Positions 33,993 to 42,159 of a DNA stretch of 64,000 nt are shown piece after piece (position 1 is the stretch's first letter; each line of letters begins with the position of its first letter). Made by a program: the position numbers and the translations under genes. The stretch comes from CAVSWT01 sp963782985. Lineage in GTDB: Bacteria > Bacteroidota > Ignavibacteria > Ignavibacteriales > Ignavibacteriaceae. The stretch covers positions 253,995-317,994 of the forward strand of contig CAWALU010000002.1 of the NCBI GenBank assembly GCA_963782985.1, written 5' to 3'. The notes under the pieces are model-generated. The model did not search any database. It was not told where the DNA came from and was given only the letters and a program-made list of their open reading frames with translations.

Positions 33993-35570
33993 TTACTTTA
34001 ACAGAACCATCTTCTTAACCATTGAAAAATCATTTGCTTCAATTCTGTACAAATAAACGCCTGATGATAATGCGGAAGCATTCCAATCAACAGTGTACTT
34101 ACCCTGTGGCATATACTCATTCACTAAGGTAGCAACTTCATTTCCAATTGCATCGTAAATTATAATTTTAACATTTCCAGCTTTAGGTAATGCAAAATTA
34201 ATTTCTGTAGTTGGATTAAATGGATTCGGATAATTCTGACTTAAAGCATATTCGCTTGGAATTTCTGAATTTTCATTTCTAACTGAAGACGCATTGAAAT
34301 CTGCAATCGCATCTTGCAGAAGTTTTTGCACTAATCTTGTATTATGAATTCCATGGCTTCCTTCTTGTTGAGCCGATAATAAATTGTAATTAGCTTGTTT
34401 AAATTTATCAGTTAAAGAATCCTGCGAAGATGCCATATTCAATTCAGCCTGCAAAGCAGCCATTAAGCTGTCTGTTTTAGATTGAACCCCTCTATAATCA
34501 AATAACTTGTCATGATTTGACGTATCGACAACTGCAGTATAATCGGCGTGGCAAGTTAAGCACGCTTGGATTCTTGGAACAAATTTATGACCATGAGCCG
34601 CGCCAAATTCATCTGTACCATCATTATTTAGATGACAGTTTATACATCTTTCTTTAGTGGCATATGTGTGCGCGGAATTCTGATAAGTTTTACCGGGATA
34701 TTGATAACCAAATTGTTTGGTTCCGCTAAAGCATTCGGATGTGGTATGATGAGGAGCTGAATTTACATCAACGGTATCTTCAATTTCCGCGTTATGACAT
34801 TCGTCGCAAATTACTCTCGCGCCTGAAACAGGGAAACGTAATTGGTGTGGAAATTCTTTTGAATGCGGATTATGACAAGCTACGCAAGTTAACGGCTGAA
34901 TTTTATCGCCGGTAGCGTCTAATTTTTCTTCATAATTTTCGGGGTCATTAGCAAATCTTATAAAACTTTGAGCAACGTGGCATTTAACGCAAGCGGGGTT
35001 ATTTACTACAAATGAAGTATTAGCGGATTTGGCATGACCGGAAACTTCCCATTCTTCATAAAATCCATGATGAGAACCCTGATGGCATTTGCCGCAAAGT
35101 TCAGCCGAATAATCAAGATTATGTGTACCACCTGTAAAATCCCAATGGCTGGAAGCGAGAGTTTTATCTTCGTTGCCAAGAGGTCCGTGGCAGGCTTCGC
35201 ATTGCACATTTTTAACTCTATTAAAGCCAGCAATATCAGTAATTGCATAATTGGGCGTACCGTTGGCATCCAAAACTACATATTCATCAGCGCCGTAATT
35301 TTCGTTTTCTGTATCCCAGCCTGTATTATGGCAACTTAAACATGCAAATCCATAATGAGAATTAAAAATTGAATCTTGAGCCTCTGCATGTAAAGTGTTT
35401 TTCCATTGTTCATAAATTGGAGATGCAATGCCGTCCGTTTTATGGCAGCCGGCGCAGGCGGAAATTTGCGGTGAATTTTCATCGCCTACTCCTAAATAAT
35501 AATTTTGCGCAGCCGCAAAAGAAAAAGCAGCTAACACTAAAACTGCCGTGAAAAGTATTTTTTGTTTCAT
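33993..35570 (-). CDS. Nonaheme cytochrome with type IX secretion sorting domain
   Basis: A 525-residue protein with a signal peptide (MKQKILFTAVLVLAAFSFAAAQ), nine CXXCH motifs (CAGCH, CLSCH, CEACH, CGKCH, CVKCH, CVACH, CDECH, CINCH, CLTCH) up to about residue 345, a helical linker and then a type A sorting domain over the last 85 residues: SQNYPNPFNPTTEINF, GNEVATLVNEY and SSGVYLYRIEA. The sorting domain directs export across the outer membrane through the type IX system, so this cytochrome should sit on the cell surface. It is the first gene of the five-gene operon and has a 237-base upstream region without genes. A conventional c554-like domain for the haem region is likely. Confidence 0.9.
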   Translation of the reverse strand: MKQKILFTAVLVLAAFSFAAAQNYYLGVGDENSPQISACAGCHKTDGIASPIYEQWKNTLHAEAQDSIFNSHYGFACLSCHNTGWDTENENYGADEYVVLDANGTPNYAITDIAGFNRVKNVQCEACHGPLGNEDKTLASSHWDFTGGTHNLDYSAELCGKCHQGSHHGFYEEWEVSGHAKSANTSFVVNNPACVKCHVAQSFIRFANDPENYEEKLDATGDKIQPLTCVACHNPHSKEFPHQLRFPVSGARVICDECHNAEIEDTVDVNSAPHHTTSECFSGTKQFGYQYPGKTYQNSAHTYATKERCINCHLNNDGTDEFGAAHGHKFVPRIQACLTCHADYTAVVDTSNHDKLFDYRGVQSKTDSLMAALQAELNMASSQDSLTDKFKQANYNLLSAQQEGSHGIHNTRLVQKLLQDAIADFNASSVRNENSEIPSEYALSQNYPNPFNPTTEINFALPKAGNVKIIIYDAIGNEVATLVNEYMPQGKYTVDWNASALSSGVYLYRIEANDFSMVKKMVLLK

Positions 35571-35808
35571 CGTATAACCCCGGGATATTTTATTATGTAT
35601 TTAAATTTAACACGTGCTAAACCTATGACAAAAACTAAACCAATTTCATAGATTAGAATTTTAATAAAAAAATAAGGAAAGGTTTTCAAAAGTGAGAAAG
35701 CATAAAATTCTTTCTCTTTAGAGAGAAAAAACATTTTAATAGTAGTTGGCAATTCGTTTATCTCTAAGTTAAATTAACAAATCGAATCAAACATTAAATT
35801 TTAAACTT

Positions 35809-36333
35809 ATGAAATTATCAAACTCTACCTTTGCTATCCGGCTTGCAATATATATAATATTAATAATTACTTTCAATTCCTGCGAGAAAGAAATGAGCTC
35901 CAATAAAAAAAGCTTTTATGTTTCCGATAGTTTAATTTATAATTATAGCGGCGATCAATTGTTTAGCGGTAATGTTATAGATACGATCAACAATCAGATT
36001 ATATTTTATGAAGTACGCAATGGAATTAAAAATGGGGATTTCAAAATTTCATCGCTTGACAGCGTTCCAATTATGTCAGGCAAAATTAGAAATAATAAAA
36101 ATATTGGGGAATGGAAATATTATTATAAAGACGGCAGCCTTGAAACCAAAGGATTTTTTAAAGATGATTTAACTGATAGTCTATGGATTTGGTATTATCC
36201 AAATGGAAATGTTAAAGAAAAAGGTAATTTTCATTTGGGCAATAGAACCGGGAAATGGTTAAGCTATGATGAAAAAGGGAGTTTAACTGAAACAAAAAAT
36301 TTTCCCGACTCGCTGTCTGTATCACAAAAATGA
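35809..36333 (+). CDS. MORN-repeat lipoprotein (YwqK-like)
   Basis: A 174-residue protein with a lipoprotein signal (IILIITFNSCEKE). Residues about 60-165 carry MORN-like repeats: KNIGEWKYYYKDGSLETKGFF, DSLWIWYYPNGNVKEKG and RTGKWLSYDEKG. The YwqK family was named as an antitoxin in Bacillus, but the widespread Bacteroidetes lipoproteins have no proven partner. It resembles the next gene closely, so the pair arose by duplication. It lies divergently from the cytochrome operon and shares its upstream region. Confidence 0.75.
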   Translation: MKLSNSTFAIRLAIYIILIITFNSCEKEMSSNKKSFYVSDSLIYNYSGDQLFSGNVIDTINNQIIFYEVRNGIKNGDFKISSLDSVPIMSGKIRNNKNIGEWKYYYKDGSLETKGFFKDDLTDSLWIWYYPNGNVKEKGNFHLGNRTGKWLSYDEKGSLTETKNFPDSLSVSQK

Positions 36334-36495
36334 ATTAAATTTAATAGCCTTTAATTTACCAATTGAACTTTTTAAAATATTTTTTTTATATTACACGCCA
36401 AGATATTTAATCCCTCCTAAGTATTTTAAAATGGACAAGCGGCTTTAGGCTGCAAAAAACTAAAACTTTTTCTAATTATTCTTATAAAGGATTTT

Positions 36496-37041
36496 ATGAA
36501 ATTCTTAATCCATTTTAAGAGCTATTTACTTTTATTATTCACTTCACTTTTATTTTTGTTTAATTCTTGTTCCGATAAAATTGGCGGCAAGTACGGCTAC
36601 TTTTTTAAAGATGGAATGATAATTAACTCCGCTACAAATAAATTATATTCCGGCAGAATTGACGCTGTTATTAATAATAAAAAACTTGTATATGACGTTG
36701 TAAAAGGGAAAAAAGAAGGAACTTTTATTTCTTATTTTTCAAATGGTAAAGTGGAAATGATAGGAACAATGCAAGGAAATAAAAATTCAGGCTATTGGAA
36801 ATATTATTATTCAAATGGAAATATTGAAAGCGAAGGTAATTTTATAAATGATGAAGCCGATGGAAATTGGAAATGGTACTATCCAAATGGAAAGCTAAAA
36901 GAAAAAGGAATTTATTTAGACGGAAAGAAAAACGGCGTTTGGATTATATTTGAAAAAGACGGGAAACCTCAATCAAAATTAATCTTTGTGGAAGATAAAA
37001 AAGTAAATGAAATAGAATATTACAAATCCCGCAGTAGTTAA
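36496..37041 (+). CDS. MORN-repeat lipoprotein (paralogue of the preceding gene)
   Basis: A 181-residue protein with a lipobox (LLFLFNSCSDK). MORN repeats include KNSGYWKYYYSNGNIESEGNF, EADGNWKWYYPNGKLKEKGIY and KNGVWIIFEKDGK. It is nearly superposable on the 35809 protein in layout and motif spacing, but sequence identity is moderate. A 162-base gap with no gene separates them. Envelope localisation is likely; function is unknown. Confidence 0.75.
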   Translation: MKFLIHFKSYLLLLFTSLLFLFNSCSDKIGGKYGYFFKDGMIINSATNKLYSGRIDAVINNKKLVYDVVKGKKEGTFISYFSNGKVEMIGTMQGNKNSGYWKYYYSNGNIESEGNFINDEADGNWKWYYPNGKLKEKGIYLDGKKNGVWIIFEKDGKPQSKLIFVEDKKVNEIEYYKSRSS

Positions 37042-37248
37042 TTGTTCAGCCGGATTATAGTGAATACCGCGAAATTTAATTCGTGCAATTTATGTAATTC
37101 TTGGCTTAACTTTCTTTCGCAGCCCATCAGAATTAACCCTCCCCGCTATTTTACCTTTAAAGAATTATTTGATTGTAAGCAAAAAAATGCCTTAAATTAG
37201 CGCCCTAATTTAAAAGCCAAATTTTAGAAAATCATAAACAGAGTAAAA

Positions 37249-39702
37249 ATGAGTAAAAACTTAGTTATAGTTGAATCGCCTGCTAAAGCAAAAACAATTG
37301 AAAAATTTCTCGGCAAAGATTATTTAGTTATGTCAAGCTATGGTCACGTTCGTGATTTGGAAAAAAAAGAAAAAGGAATTGACATTGAAAATAATTTTAA
37401 ACCATTCTATAAAATTTCACCCGACAAAAAAGAAGTAATTAGGCAACTCAAAAAATTTGCCGCTGATTCAGAAATAGTTTGGCTTGCTTCGGATGAAGAC
37501 CGCGAGGGAGAAGCAATTTCATGGCATTTAAAAGAAGCGCTTGAATTAAAACCAGAAAAAATCAGAAGAATTGTTTTTCATGAGATAACTAAAAATGCAA
37601 TTTTAAGAGCAATAGAAAATCCAAGAGATATTGATATTAATTTAGTTGAAGCGCAGCAGGCGAGGAGAATTCTTGATAGAATTGTCGGCTTTGATCTTTC
37701 GCCGGTGTTGTGGCGAAAAGTAAAACCGAAACTTTCTGCGGGAAGAGTTCAGTCAGTCGCGGTTAGATTAATTGTTGAACGGGAAAGAGAGATTGATGCG
37801 TTTACTTCTGAATCTCAATTTAGAGTTACCGCCAATTTTATTGTTAAAGATGAAAAAGGAAATACATATAATTTAAAAGCTGAACTTCCTAATAAATTTC
37901 AAAATGAAGAAAAAGCAAATGAGTTTTTAAATAAATGTATTGAAGCAGAATTTACAATTGAAAGTCTTGAAAAGAAGCCTGTTAAAAAATCTCCCTCCGC
38001 TCCTTTCACAACTTCAACGCTTCAGCAGGAAGCAAGCAGAAAGCTGCGATATTCGGTGGGACGCACAATGTTAATCGCTCAAAAATTATATGAAGCCGGA
38101 AAAATAACTTATATGCGTACTGATTCTGTTAATCTATCGGAAGACGCAATTAAAGATTCTGAAAATCAAATAAGAAAAGAATACGGCGATAAATATTCTC
38201 ACACAAGAAGATTTAAAACAAAATCAGCCAACGCGCAGGAAGCGCATGAGGCAATTCGCCCGACCTATTTTGACGCTGAAAAAATTGAAGGCTCAAAAGA
38301 TGAGCAATCTTTATATGATTTGATTTGGAAACGAGCAATCGCATCACAAATGAGCGACGCAGAGATTGAAAGAACTATTGCCAAGATTAATATTTCAACT
38401 AACAAAGAACAATTTGTAGCTAAAGGCGAAGTAATAATTTTTGACGGTTTCTTAAAAGTTTATTTAGAATCAAGCGATGAAGACGACGCAGAAAAAGAAG
38501 ATTCTGGAATTTTGCCTCCCCTAAATGTCGGTGAAAAACTTGAAGTTGATAACATTACAGCGATGGAAAGATTCACCCGTCCCCCGGCGCGCTACACTGA
38601 AGCGAGTCTTGTAAAAAGACTGGAAGAACTTGGAATCGGCAGACCTTCCACTTATGCGCCGATTATTAGCACAATACAAAAGCGAGGATATGTTGTTAAA
38701 GAAGAACGGATGGGAACCGAGCGTGATTACCGCGTGCTTATTCTAAATAATCATAAAAATATTAATAAAGAAAAAAGAACTGAAATTACTGGAGCTGAAA
38801 AAGGGAAGATGTATCCCGCTGATATTGCAATGCTGGTTAATGATTTTCTTTTACAAAATTTTCCGCAAATAATGGATTATAAATTTACCGCAAATGTGGA
38901 AGATGAATTGGATGAAATTGCAAATGGAGAAGTGGATTGGCATAAAATGCTAAGCGAGTTTTATTATCCATTTAAAAAACGCGTTGATGAAACGATTGAA
39001 ACGAGCGAGCGAGTTTACGGAGAAAGAATTCTTGGTACTGATCCTAAAACCGGCAAGCAGCTTTCTGTCCGTATGGCAAGATTTGGCGCGGTGGCTCAAC
39101 TAACTGATTTAAATAACCCTGACGAAAAACCCGAATATGCAGGATTAAGAAATACTCAAAAATTAGAAAATATAACTTTAGAAGAGGCGCTTGAATTATT
39201 TAAATTGCCGCGCGACGTTGGCGAATTTGAAGGGCACGTTGTAGTGGCTGCAATCGGGCGTTTTGGTCCTTATGTCAGGCATGATGGAAAATTCTATTCG
39301 CTTGGCAAAATGTATGATCCGCATACAGTTGATATTGAAACTTCGATTCAGGTTATTGAAGAAAAAAGAAAAAAAGACGCTGAAAAAACCATAAAAACCT
39401 TTGAGCAGGATACTGAAATTCAGGTTTTAAACGGGCGCTGGGGTCCATATATAAAAGCGGGAAAAAGAAACGTCAGAATTCCAAAAGATGTTGAGGCAGC
39501 CAGCTTAACTTATGAGGCAGTAGCTAAGTTAATTGAAGAAACTCCCGTTTCAAAAAGTAGATTTGCAAAATCTTCAAATAAAAAAAATGAAGATACTAAA
39601 GATAAAAAAGCTGCCGAGAAAAAATCATCAATAAAAACTTCAACTAAAAAAGCAACCGCAAAAAAATCGTCGTCAAAAACAAAAAGTAAAAAGAGCAAAT
39701 AG
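37249..39702 (+). CDS. topA: DNA topoisomerase I
   Basis: An 817-residue type IA topoisomerase. The TOPRIM domain has VIVESPAKAKTIEKFLG (residues 5-21) and ASDEDREGEAISWHL; the active-site tyrosine is Tyr288 in ITYMRTDS. The C-terminus has Topo C-terminal repeats (GRFGPYVRHDGKFYSL, GRWGPYIKAGKRN) in place of zinc fingers, then a Lys/Ser-rich tail ending SSSKTKSKKSK. This enzyme relaxes negative supercoils. It stands alone, with about 200 bases of leader. A TAAATTAG element near 37194 could be its promoter, but the fit is imperfect. Confidence 0.95.
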   Translation: MSKNLVIVESPAKAKTIEKFLGKDYLVMSSYGHVRDLEKKEKGIDIENNFKPFYKISPDKKEVIRQLKKFAADSEIVWLASDEDREGEAISWHLKEALELKPEKIRRIVFHEITKNAILRAIENPRDIDINLVEAQQARRILDRIVGFDLSPVLWRKVKPKLSAGRVQSVAVRLIVEREREIDAFTSESQFRVTANFIVKDEKGNTYNLKAELPNKFQNEEKANEFLNKCIEAEFTIESLEKKPVKKSPSAPFTTSTLQQEASRKLRYSVGRTMLIAQKLYEAGKITYMRTDSVNLSEDAIKDSENQIRKEYGDKYSHTRRFKTKSANAQEAHEAIRPTYFDAEKIEGSKDEQSLYDLIWKRAIASQMSDAEIERTIAKINISTNKEQFVAKGEVIIFDGFLKVYLESSDEDDAEKEDSGILPPLNVGEKLEVDNITAMERFTRPPARYTEASLVKRLEELGIGRPSTYAPIISTIQKRGYVVKEERMGTERDYRVLILNNHKNINKEKRTEITGAEKGKMYPADIAMLVNDFLLQNFPQIMDYKFTANVEDELDEIANGEVDWHKMLSEFYYPFKKRVDETIETSERVYGERILGTDPKTGKQLSVRMARFGAVAQLTDLNNPDEKPEYAGLRNTQKLENITLEEALELFKLPRDVGEFEGHVVVAAIGRFGPYVRHDGKFYSLGKMYDPHTVDIETSIQVIEEKRKKDAEKTIKTFEQDTEIQVLNGRWGPYIKAGKRNVRIPKDVEAASLTYEAVAKLIEETPVSKSRFAKSSNKKNEDTKDKKAAEKKSSIKTSTKKATAKKSSSKTKSKKSK

Positions 39703-39782
39703 ATGAAGTAAAATTTCCTTTTGGGAGATAAAGTTTTTAATCTTAATTAAAATTTTAGAGGGTTGGTATTCTTTAACAACTT

Positions 39783-39812
39783 TTGTTAGAATTTCCCAAA
39801 TGCCTATATTTG
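39783..39812 (+). promoter_or_regulatory. Bacteroidetes-type promoter of tRNA-Ser
   Basis: TTG at 39783-39785 is followed after 19 bases by TATATTTG at 39805-39812, a perfect TAnnTTTG minus-7 box. It ends 13 bases before the tRNA 5' end, the usual distance for a direct tRNA promoter. Confidence 0.65.
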
Positions 39813-39825
39813 CAAAACTTTTTTT

Positions 39826-39915
39826 GGAAAGATGCAGGAGTGGTTTAACTGGCACGCCTGGAAAGCGTGTGTACCTTCACGGGTACCGAGGGTTCGAATC
39901 CCTCTCTTTCCGCCA
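39826..39915 (+). tRNA. tRNA-Ser(GGA) with encoded CCA
   Basis: A 90-base type II tRNA. The acceptor arm GGAAAGA (39826-39832) pairs with TCTTTCC (39905-39911), followed by G and an encoded CCA. The anticodon arm CACGC-CTGGAAA-GCGTG presents GGA, reading serine codons UCC/UCU. The long variable arm and the T-arm GAGGG-TTCGAAT-CCCTC are intact. Its 3' end is duplicated at 40317-40331, where a small element ends. Confidence 0.95.
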
Positions 39916-39928
39916 ACCTACGCTAAAG

Positions 39929-40021
39929 CTTCGATTGGTTTTGCCAATCTATTTTTAATCTTCGATTGGTTTTGTCAATTTATTATTAAGATTATATTGG
40001 TTTTGTTAATCTTAAAATTTA
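39929..40021 (+). repeat. Three imperfect 31-bp tandem repeats
   Basis: Units at 39929-39959, 39960-39990 and 39991-40021 share the core ATTGGTTTTG followed by (C/T)CAAT or TAAT. The first two match well and the third is degraded. They fill the gap between the tRNA and the GIY-YIG gene and may be remnants of repeated insertion or a regulatory region of the element. Confidence 0.75.
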
Positions 40022-40054
40022 TGTGAATTTCCAAAATAGGTAAAAATTATTTTT

Positions 40055-40312
40055 ATGTGGTATGTGTACTTTTTAAAAAGCCAAATTAAAGATTTTCTTT
40101 ATGTCGGCTCTACAAATGATTTTAATTGAAGAGTAAACGAACATAATGAAGGTAAGTGTAAATCTTCAAGTCCTTACAAGCCTTTCAAATTAGATGCATA
40201 TATTGCTTTACAAACCGAATTGCAAGCTCGTGAACTGGAAAAATATTTCAAAACTGGCTCAGGCAAAGCGGTATTGAAAAAGAGAATTTTAACAGACGAA
40301 GCTTTAGCATAG
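40055..40312 (+). pseudogene. GIY-YIG nuclease gene with one in-frame stop
   Basis: From the ATG at 40055 the frame reads MWYVYFLKSQIKDFLYVGSTND and then FN-stop at codon 25 (TGA at 40127-40129), continuing RVNEHNEGKC, YKPFKLDAYIA, ELEKYFKTGSGKAVLKKR and a stop at 40310-40312. With the TGA read as Arg (CGA, one C-to-T change) it is an 85-residue standalone GIY-YIG protein of the UvrC-like family, with the WYVYFLKS and YVGSTND motifs in place. Such small nucleases are abundant in Bacteroidetes-related genomes. The single nonsense substitution suggests recent decay, if the base call is right. Confidence 0.8.
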
Positions 40313-40434
40313 TCTGTCCCTCTCTTTCCGCACTTAAAATTTAGAATCCTATTTTTTGTTTGATAATTTGTTAACGGAAACTTCACGAAAGCCTTACTCA
40401 TCACTGTAATTTTTCGTAATATGATTGAACTTTC

Positions 40435-40505
40435 GTAGAGACAAGGCGCTGACTTGTCTCAATTAAAATGAGACAACCACATAATGACGCCCGACTTAGC
40501 TCTAC
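40435..40505. repeat. Nested palindrome, GTAGAG...CTCTAC type
   Basis: GTAGAG at 40435-40440 is inverted at 40500-40505, and within it GAGACAAG at 40438-40445 pairs with CTTGTCTC at 40453-40460. It belongs to the same pattern as the repeats at 51783 and 42012. Bases 40332-40574 hold no other feature that I can see. Confidence 0.6.
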
Positions 40506-40574
40506 AAATGAATGTAACATACCTTCCAATCTTTTTTCTTAAATTTCCAAACTAACTTTTCAAAATAAATATTA

Positions 40575-41912
40575 ATGATAAGCGTAAAAAAAAGTATTTA
40601 TAAAACTTTTGAATTAGCGTACCCGGTTATTATTGGTCAGCTTGGAATAATAATGATGGGAGTAGTTGATAGTATAATGGTCGGCGAATTGGGAGCCGTA
40701 CAGTTAGCGGCGGCTTCATTAGCTAACAGCATTTTTTTTCTGATATTAATTATCGGATTAGGAATCTCCAGCGCCGTTACGCCGTTAGTTGCCATTTCTG
40801 TGGGCGCTAAAAAGTTTGAACAATGCGGAATATATTTTCGGCAATCTCTGCTCGTTAATTTGACGGTTGGGATTATTTTAACCGCTATAATTTTTTTTCT
40901 CGCCGATGCTCTCAAATATTTTAATCAGCCGGAAGCGGTGGTTTTATCAGCAAGTCCATATCTAAAAATATTATCAACTACTGTTATTCCGCTTATGCTT
41001 TTCCAAACATACAAGCAATTTATTGAAGGTCTTTCCGTTATGAAACCTTCAATGGTTGTAACTTTATCTGCAAATATTATTAATGTAATTACAAATTGGA
41101 TTTTCATTTTTGGAAATTTAGGTATGCCTGCCTTAGGTTTAAACGGCGCGGGCATAGCTACTTTATTTTCCAGAATATTTATGGGCGCCGCTTTGATGGT
41201 TTATGTTATGAAGAAAGAAAAATTTAAAATCTACGACGTTACTTTTCATTTTAAAAATATTAATTATCCAGTAATTAAAAAGATTTTAAACTTAGGATTG
41301 CCCAGCGGCTTTCAATATTTTTTTGAAACGGGAGCTTTTACTTTTGCCGTTATTATGATTGGCTGGCTTGGCGCAAAACAATTGGCGGCGCATCAAATTG
41401 CAATTAACCTTGCGTCAATTTCTTTTATGGCTGTATTGGGAATTTCGGCTGCCGGCGGAATACGAGTTGGAAATGCGGTTGGCAAGCAAAGCACGGAAGA
41501 AATACGCCGCGCAGGTTTTACAGCTTTGCTTTGCGGAATTTTTTTAATGATTACATCGGGAATTATTTTTATTTTTATGCGAAACATACTCCCCACTTTT
41601 TATATAGATGATGAGCAGGTAATTCAAATAGCATCGTCATTAATAATTATAGCGGCGCTGTTTCAAATTTCGGATGGGATACAAGGTGTGGGAATCGGAA
41701 TTTTAAGAGGATTAACCGACGTAAAAATTCCAACTATAATTACATTTATTTCTTATTGGATTATCGGTTTGCCGGTTGGTTATTTATTTGGATTTGTTTG
41801 GAATATGGGCGTGCAAGGAATTTGGATTGGTTTGTCGCTTGGATTAACATCGTCCGCAATTTTGCTCACAATCCGTTTCAATACTAAAAGCAAGCAGCGA
41901 ATTGCCATTTGA
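40575..41912 (+). CDS. MATE-family multidrug/Na+ efflux transporter
   Basis: A 445-residue protein with about twelve membrane helices in two similar halves. Family markers include PVIIGQLGIIMMGVVDSIMVG near the N-terminus, the central PALGLNGAGIATLFSR and the second-half LGLPSGFQYFFETGAFTFAVIMIGWLG. MATE pumps export cationic drugs or metabolites using Na+ or H+. It is a single gene, with a strong bidirectional hairpin terminator at 42093. No regulator is adjacent. Confidence 0.92.
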   Translation: MISVKKSIYKTFELAYPVIIGQLGIIMMGVVDSIMVGELGAVQLAAASLANSIFFLILIIGLGISSAVTPLVAISVGAKKFEQCGIYFRQSLLVNLTVGIILTAIIFFLADALKYFNQPEAVVLSASPYLKILSTTVIPLMLFQTYKQFIEGLSVMKPSMVVTLSANIINVITNWIFIFGNLGMPALGLNGAGIATLFSRIFMGAALMVYVMKKEKFKIYDVTFHFKNINYPVIKKILNLGLPSGFQYFFETGAFTFAVIMIGWLGAKQLAAHQIAINLASISFMAVLGISAAGGIRVGNAVGKQSTEEIRRAGFTALLCGIFLMITSGIIFIFMRNILPTFYIDDEQVIQIASSLIIIAALFQISDGIQGVGIGILRGLTDVKIPTIITFISYWIIGLPVGYLFGFVWNMGVQGIWIGLSLGLTSSAILLTIRFNTKSKQRIAI

Positions 41913-42011
41913 AAAATCGCTTCTAATATTTCTTAGGATAAGATTTCCTACAATATTTAAATACTGCGTAAGTGAAGAAAATTTTCGTTTGCAAAAATTA
42001 TGAGTTAGGAT

Positions 42012-42035
42012 GTAAAGACGTTGTGCCAACTTCTC
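42012..42035. repeat. Degenerate copy of the GTAGAGACG palindromic repeat
   Basis: The 24 bases here differ at only 3 positions from the 51783-51806 unit (GTAAAGACG...CAACTTCTC against GTAGAGACG...CAACGTCTC), including the shared TGCC loop. It lies between the MATE gene and its terminator. Confidence 0.6.
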
Positions 42036-42092
42036 ATTAAACTTTTTTATGAAATTATTTATCATTTAAAATGGGTTTGTTGGCGTTAAGAT

Positions 42093-42126
42093 GTGAGGTT
42101 CACCTTTTAGGTGAGCCTCACTTTTC
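42093..42126. terminator. Bidirectional terminator between MATE and S9 peptidase genes
   Basis: GTGAGGTTCACC at 42093-42104 pairs with GGTGAGCCTCAC at 42110-42121 (12 bp with one GU), followed by TTTT on the plus strand. It is placed between two convergent genes and should end both transcripts. Confidence 0.8.
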
Positions 42127-42159
42127 TGTTCACTTCAATACTATTAATAAATTCTTTTT

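Larger units (their letters stand above)
39899..40331. mobile_element. tRNA-Ser-targeted mini-element with GIY-YIG gene (putative)
   Basis: Bases 39899-39913 (15 bp covering the tRNA-Ser 3' end) recur exactly at 40317-40331, so the about 418-base stretch between looks like an insert that used the tRNA end as target. Just inside lie inverted repeats: ACGCTAAAGCTTCG at 39920-39933 and its complement CGAAGCTTTAGCAT at 40297-40310 (13 of 14). The insert contains three 31-bp tandem repeats and a GIY-YIG nuclease gene interrupted by one stop. Direct repeats plus inverted repeats plus a nuclease at a tRNA end suggests a homing-type or transposon-like unit, but no integrase is present. Confidence 0.6.

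Noticed and set aside
39929..40021. Possible CRISPR array
   Set aside because: The three 31-bp units follow each other directly, without spacers, and no cas gene is present.
40174..40404. 76-residue minus-strand ORF
   Set aside because: It is antisense to the GIY-YIG gene and its flanks; the plus-strand translation has clear family motifs.
41844..42065. 73-residue minus-strand ORF after the MATE gene
   Set aside because: It covers the end of the MATE gene and a palindromic repeat and has no recognisable domain or ribosome site.
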